A DNA stretch of 16,851 bases from an uncultured Desulfovibrio sp. (GTDB lineage Bacteria > Desulfobacterota > Desulfovibrionia > Desulfovibrionales > Desulfovibrionaceae): contig USBZ01000044.1 of NCBI GenBank assembly GCA_900553065.1, positions 1 through 16,851 of the forward strand, given 5' to 3'. This document shows, one piece after another, positions 13,438-16,851 of this stretch (positions are counted from its first letter, which is position 1; each line of letters starts with the position of its first letter). The position numbers and the translations under genes are program-made. The notes under the pieces were generated by a model that saw nothing but the letters and a program-made list of their open reading frames with translations, did not search any database and was not told the DNA's origin.

Positions 13438-14688
13438 CTATTTACCGAGCAGACTGCGGGCGTAGTAATGAATGCCGTTGGCTATGCCCTGCGCAAGGCT
13501 CTGCCGGTACTTGCTGGTCTTCAGTCTGGCGGCTTCGGTCTTGTTGGAGCAATAGCCCACCTCCACCAGAATGCTGGGCATGGAGGAGCCTACAAGCACA
13601 AAGAACGGTGCGCCCTTGACGCCTCCGTCGCGGGCGGAAACGCCTCCCTTCTTCAGGGCGCTCAGCATGTATTTCTGTACCCTTTCCGCAAGCCTGCGGG
13701 ACTCATTGGTCCGGGCGCCCGTCAGTATTTCGGTCAGAATCTTGTCCATGTCGCCAAGCCGGCCGCTGTCGGCGTTTTCCACCATCGCCAGACGGCTCAC
13801 CGAACTGCTGCGGGCAAAGTCGAGAATATAGGTTTCCGGACCGCTGATGGACGTATTCTCCGAAGCGTTCACATGAATGGAAACAAAAAGATCACCCTTC
13901 TTCCGCTTGCTGAAGTTCACACGCTCCGACAAAGACACCCAGGTATTGCCCGTTCTCGTCATGTGCACCTTGTAGCCGAGCTTTTCCAGAATGGTCTTCA
14001 GTCTCTTGGCGATGTCCAGATTGACGTCCTGTTCCACCACGCCGTTGTGCATGGTCCCCGGATCACGGCCGCCGTGCCCGGGATCGATGATGACGGTACG
14101 CACGGAAAGCCCGAGCTGGGCCGCCAGTCCCGTTCCGGTAGAGGGGACAGAAGGCGACGACTTTGCGGAACTTTTGCCTTTGCCGTCCATTTTCTCCCGA
14201 TATTCGGCGGCTATTTTCGCATGATCGGCTCTGAAGTAGCGACGGGCGATGTGTTCCAGATGAACCCGGGCCTTTTTCTGATCGCCCAGAAGCTCGTTGC
14301 AGACGACAGCCGCACGAAACAACGCGTCATCCGCCAGTGCGCTGGACGGAAACTTGCTGGCCGTCTGCTCGTACACGGAAACGGCATTTCTGGCATCCAC
14401 GCTCGACTTCGTGACCTTGGCCTTTTCCTCCAGCGCCACACCGCAGCGGAACAACGCCGCCGCACGCAGATACCATTTGGGATTGTTGTCATAGGCCTTG
14501 CGGAAGGCGTCCGCACAGGCCTGCCAGGTATTCGGACCGACATTGTCGCTGGACTGAAGGCGGGTCAGCTGAGCCTTGGCCTTTTCATAATCAGGGGGAT
14601 TGGCCGCCAGCGCAGATGAGACCACGCAAAAAAGGCAGCAGGTCAGAGCCAGGCAGAGCAGGACAAAAAAACGACGTTGATGGGACAT
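13438..14688 (-). CDS. Periplasmic N-acetylmuramoyl-L-alanine amidase (AmiA/B/C type, Amidase_3)
   Basis: A 416-residue zinc amidase that cuts the bond between N-acetylmuramic acid and the stem peptide, mainly at the septum during daughter-cell separation. A signal peptide covers residues 1-29 (cut after ALA). Residues 30-165 are helical repeats that look like TPR-type units (ALFRCGVALEEKAKV, ALFRAAVVCNELLGD). After a Ser/Gly linker the catalytic domain runs from 197 to 415: zinc ligands H205 (DPGHGG), E219 (VVEQDVN) and H272 (SIHVNA), and the catalytic E376 in LVEVGYCSN. An AMIN domain is not evident; the TPR-like region replaces it. Upstream there is a promoter but no clear Shine-Dalgarno; the start is set by the signal peptide. 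Confidence 0.94.
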   Translation of the reverse strand: MSHQRRFFVLLCLALTCCLFCVVSSALAANPPDYEKAKAQLTRLQSSDNVGPNTWQACADAFRKAYDNNPKWYLRAAALFRCGVALEEKAKVTKSSVDARNAVSVYEQTASKFPSSALADDALFRAAVVCNELLGDQKKARVHLEHIARRYFRADHAKIAAEYREKMDGKGKSSAKSSPSVPSTGTGLAAQLGLSVRTVIIDPGHGGRDPGTMHNGVVEQDVNLDIAKRLKTILEKLGYKVHMTRTGNTWVSLSERVNFSKRKKGDLFVSIHVNASENTSISGPETYILDFARSSSVSRLAMVENADSGRLGDMDKILTEILTGARTNESRRLAERVQKYMLSALKKGGVSARDGGVKGAPFFVLVGSSMPSILVEVGYCSNKTEAARLKTSKYRQSLAQGIANGIHYYARSLLGK

Positions 14689-14714
14689 GAAGCAGGGTAC
14701 CGAAATTTTTTCTC

Positions 14715-14743
14715 ATTGTTCAGCACACCTTCTTCGCTGTCAA
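14715..14743 (-). promoter_or_regulatory. Sigma70 promoter of the amidase gene
   Basis: On the minus strand a perfect TTGACA (14738-14743) is followed after 17 bp by AACAAT (14715-14720, four of six). The leader would be only about 20 nt, without a clear Shine-Dalgarno site. Confidence 0.55.
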
Positions 14744-14780
14744 TGGGAAAACAGATTCTGTAACAAAAAGCTCTTCTTCT

Positions 14781-14865
14781 CCGGGCCCGGCATGTATGCG
14801 GATTTCTACTGATTTAATTAAGAATAAATCTATTGAATTTATTTTTTTTAATTAATTAGTTGACT
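14781..14865. promoter_or_regulatory. AT-rich divergent control region with inverted repeats before the sulfotransferase
   Basis: A GC palindrome CCGGGCCCGG (14781-14790) is followed by a strongly AT-rich block. In it AATAAAT (14823-14829) and ATTTATT (14837-14843) form a perfect 7-bp inverted repeat with a 7-bp spacer, flanked by two TTAATTAA sites. TTGACT (14860-14865) is a possible -35 box for the sulfotransferase, but its -10 (AAAAAT after 17 bp) is poor. The layout suits a regulated promoter. Confidence 0.4.
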
Positions 14866-14934
14866 CATCTTTCTATTTGTGAAAAAATACACCTAATCCG
14901 TTTGTACGCACATGTAACCTGAAAGGAGAACAGC

Positions 14935-16389
14935 ATGCGCAAACTCGTTGCCTTTCTGGCCGGCGCCGCTCTCGTGGCGGGCCTCGCAGCCTCTCCGTCT
15001 CCGTCGTACGCCTATGAAGCCATCTGCGGTCCTCTGGGCGTCCTTCATTATCAGAAGGAAAAATCCTACGGCGGCTATGTGCTCTACACCAACCATCTGG
15101 GCGGCACCAAGACATACCTCATCGATCTTGAAGGCAATGTGGTTCATGAATGGAATCACGGTCGTCAGGCCTTCATGGCCGAACTGCTTCCCAATGGTCA
15201 CCTGCTGCGTGCCGAACAGGGCCCGGGTTCTCCCGTGACCTTCGGCGGCTGGCACGGCACGCTGCGCGAATACGACTGGGACGGAAACGTGGTGTGGGAA
15301 TACACCATCCGCGACGAAAACAAGGTGGCCCATCACGGCTTCGACCGCCTGCCCAACGGCAACACCGCCCTGCTCATCTGGGAAAAAATGAGCTGGGACG
15401 AAATGATCGCCAAGGGCCGCGATCCCAAGGATCCCACCATCTATAAGGACGGATTCAAATATCCCGACGGCAAGGTGCTTGAGGGCGTATGGCCCGACGC
15501 CATCATCGAAGTGGATCCCAGCGGCAAAATCGTCTGGGAATTTCATGTGAAGGACAACATCGGCACGGGCAAGGATCAGTGGGATCCCAACTATCATCTG
15601 CCCTTCGGCTACATGCCCGCCTACTTTGCCGGCCCCGACTGGACGCACTGGAACTCCATACGCTACAACCCCGAAACCGATCAGTACCTCGTAAACTCCC
15701 GCGACTGGGGCGAAATGTACATCATTGACCGCAAGACCAAGAAAATGGTCTGGCGCTGGGGTAACCCCTATGCCTACGGCGAAGGAACCAAGGAACAGGG
15801 CTACGCCCGCAACGGCGATCAGATTCTGTTCGGATCCCACGACTGCAACTGGCTGCCGAACGGCAATGTGACCATCTTCGACAACGGTACCATGCGTCCC
15901 AACGGCAACTACAGCGCGGCCTATGAAATAGAACGCGACGGCACCTTCAACGGCGGCAAGATCGTCTGGAGCTTCAAGACCAAGGATCAGAACAGCTTCT
16001 ACTCCGCCTACCAGAGCGCCGCACAGAAGCTGCCCAACGGCAACTGGCAGATTACCTCCACCAATAACGGCCACCTCTTTGAAGTGACGCCTCAGGGCGA
16101 AGTGGTGTGGGATTTCGTGAACCCCATATCCGGCGATGAACCCTACTGCGTAAAGAAGGACAACTCGCCCTGGACACAGATTCACCGGGCCTTCCGCTAC
16201 AGCGCCGACTCTCCTCAGCTCAAGGGACGCGACCTCAAGCCCATCCGCAAACTTGCTCCCGACTGTCCCGACTGGAAGACTCTGCTTGACTTCAAGGAAT
16301 CCCCCTACGGCGGAAAGGCTCCCAAGGTGGAAACCGCTCCTGCTTCCGACCAGAAAGGCTATGACTACGCCATGCCTGCCAAGAACTAA
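14935..16389 (+). CDS. Periplasmic aryl-sulfate sulfotransferase (ASST family)
   Basis: A 484-residue secreted enzyme. ASST enzymes move sulfate from a phenyl sulfate donor directly to a phenolic acceptor without PAPS, through a sulfo-histidine. A signal peptide covers residues 1-26 (cut near SYA). The rest is a beta-propeller: LPNG(N/H) recurs at 85-89, 139-143, 307-311 and 366-370, each near a G-x-VVWE/WDF strand, as in ASST. DWTHWNSIRYN at 235-245 and FGSHDCNWLPNGN with FDNGTMRP (299-322) match the parts that hold active-site His and Arg in the E. coli enzyme; H238, H302 and R321 are likely equivalents and H380 is a candidate for the sulfated His, unaligned. AAAGGAG stands eight bases before the ATG. 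The gene stands alone, with no DsbL/DsbI genes beside it. It is shorter than the E. coli enzyme (about 598). Confidence 0.9.
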   Translation: MRKLVAFLAGAALVAGLAASPSPSYAYEAICGPLGVLHYQKEKSYGGYVLYTNHLGGTKTYLIDLEGNVVHEWNHGRQAFMAELLPNGHLLRAEQGPGSPVTFGGWHGTLREYDWDGNVVWEYTIRDENKVAHHGFDRLPNGNTALLIWEKMSWDEMIAKGRDPKDPTIYKDGFKYPDGKVLEGVWPDAIIEVDPSGKIVWEFHVKDNIGTGKDQWDPNYHLPFGYMPAYFAGPDWTHWNSIRYNPETDQYLVNSRDWGEMYIIDRKTKKMVWRWGNPYAYGEGTKEQGYARNGDQILFGSHDCNWLPNGNVTIFDNGTMRPNGNYSAAYEIERDGTFNGGKIVWSFKTKDQNSFYSAYQSAAQKLPNGNWQITSTNNGHLFEVTPQGEVVWDFVNPISGDEPYCVKKDNSPWTQIHRAFRYSADSPQLKGRDLKPIRKLAPDCPDWKTLLDFKESPYGGKAPKVETAPASDQKGYDYAMPAKN

Positions 16390-16432
16390 CAACTGCTGAA
16401 TTCGGGGCCGGTTCGACTGGGGCCGCCCGACG

Positions 16433-16467
16433 GGCCGTCTTTTCTCTCCGGAAACGACGGCCTTTTT
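16433..16467 (+). terminator. Rho-independent terminator of the sulfotransferase gene
   Basis: GGCCGTC (16433-16439) pairs perfectly with GACGGCC (16456-16462), and inner TTTC/GAAA pairs extend the stem past one mismatch. Five T follow directly (16463-16467). It is about 45 bp after the stop. Confidence 0.85.
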
Positions 16468-16760
16468 CTTTCCTCCCGCGGAGAATCTGCGCCCCTTTGC
16501 TGCATCTCTCTCCCCCCCCCAAAAAAAGCCCATCTTCACAGGCATGCCTTTCCGCCAGCCTGTCCGGCTATTCCCACTTTTTTCTGAAGCCGTCATGCTG
16601 ACGCATGCCTTCAAGCGGCACCGATCCCCCGACATGCCGGAAGATATGCATGCCGCCTGCATATTCTCCGGCTTCTTCCGCTTTTTCGGAGCCGACGCGT
16701 CTCGGGATCAACGTAGATTCTTTTTCTTCAGATAAAATTTTCTTTTTTCCGCTTTTTTTA
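16468..16760. other. Gene-free stretch between sulfotransferase terminator and tRNA promoter
   Basis: It contains a run of nine C followed by seven A (16512-16527), four CATGCC hexamers (16543, 16604, 16634, 16649) and a long imperfect hairpin (16636-16672). A 63-codon plus-strand frame at 16544-16735 has no Shine-Dalgarno site and ends in a Phe/Arg run from T-rich DNA, so it is not called a gene. Confidence 0.6.
16636..16672. repeat. Imperfect inverted repeat, possible structured RNA or end of one
   Basis: GCCGGAAGATATGCA (16636-16650) and TGCATATTCTCCGGC (16658-16672) can pair at 13 of 15 positions around a 7-nt loop. An alternative stem CGGCT/AGCCG shares the right arm, and a CTTTTT run follows shortly after. 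Function unknown. Confidence 0.5.
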
Positions 16761-16787
16761 TTGACAAGCGATCTCTTCTTTTATAAA
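16761..16787 (+). promoter_or_regulatory. Promoter of tRNA-Gly
   Basis: TTGACA (16761-16766) is perfect; TATAAA (16782-16787) stands 15 bp later, slightly short of the ideal spacing. The predicted start is about 12 bp before the tRNA, which fits a stable-RNA promoter. Confidence 0.6.
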
Positions 16788-16802
16788 AGACATCAGTTCA
16801 CG

Positions 16803-16851
<49 letters not shown>

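Noticed and set aside
16401..16432. tmRNA or tRNA-like remnant (GGTTCGACT beside GGGGCCG repeats)
   Set aside because: Only the short T-loop-like string matches; no acceptor pairing.
14893..16662. A 589-codon minus-strand frame over the sulfotransferase
   Set aside because: Antisense of a clear secreted enzyme; Val/Gly/His-rich nonsense composition.
16544..16735. A 63-codon plus-strand frame before the tRNA
   Set aside because: No Shine-Dalgarno site, low-complexity end, and it covers a strong inverted repeat.

Overview
The window (16.85 kb, moderately GC-rich by eye, compact genes, AT-rich stretches only between genes) is a chromosomal segment of a diderm (Gram-negative) bacterium: it has a TolC-type outer-membrane protein, a TolQ/TolR/TolA-type energy-transducing operon and a periplasmic amidase. 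The gene content (lipoyl-handling genes, a glutaredoxin/radical-SAM-like fusion, a periplasmic aryl-sulfate sulfotransferase) and codon style suggest a gut-type Desulfovibrionaceae relative such as Mailhella, Bilophila or Desulfovibrio. That assignment is inference from resemblance; no taxonomic marker gene is complete here. A tRNA-Gly(GCC) is cut by the right edge.

Layout. (1) 77-2573, minus strand: a MATE multidrug/organic-cation exporter and, upstream on the same strand, a TetR-family regulator with an unusual acidic tail; a near-palindrome sits just upstream of the regulator start. (2) 2574-3113: a 540-bp gap with a near-consensus sigma70 promoter and a structured leader. (3) 3114-6015, plus strand: a glutaredoxin domain fused to a radical-SAM-like domain without the iron-sulfur cysteine motif, then lpd (E3) and gcvH (lipoyl carrier), closed by a strong bidirectional terminator. 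No glycine-cleavage P or T protein lies here. (4) 6112-7449, minus strand: a TolC-family outer-membrane factor, divergent from (5) 7631-13082, plus strand: a five-gene envelope operon of TolQ/ExbB, TolR/ExbD, TolA/TonB, a secreted protein with two TonB-C-like domains, and a large MscS-type mechanosensitive channel. (6) 13438-14688, minus strand: a periplasmic N-acetylmuramoyl-L-alanine amidase with its own promoter and terminator. (7) 14935-16389, plus strand: a secreted aryl-sulfate sulfotransferase behind an AT-rich divergent intergenic region. (8) 16390-16806: a terminator, a C9A7 homopolymer junction and a long imperfect hairpin, followed by the tRNA-Gly promoter and the partial tRNA.

How it works together. 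Most of the window concerns the cell envelope: proton-motive-force-driven envelope coupling (TolQRA-like), osmotic release (MscS-type), septal peptidoglycan cleavage (amidase), outer-membrane export (TolC-like), drug efflux (MATE) and periplasmic sulfate-ester chemistry (sulfotransferase). The metabolic island lpd-gcvH with the thiol-redox fusion protein is separate, with its own promoters and terminator. The best candidates for something undescribed are the glutaredoxin/degenerate-radical-SAM protein placed before lpd and gcvH, and the Tol-like operon in which TolB and Pal are absent while a tandem TonB-C protein and a mechanosensitive channel follow TolA.
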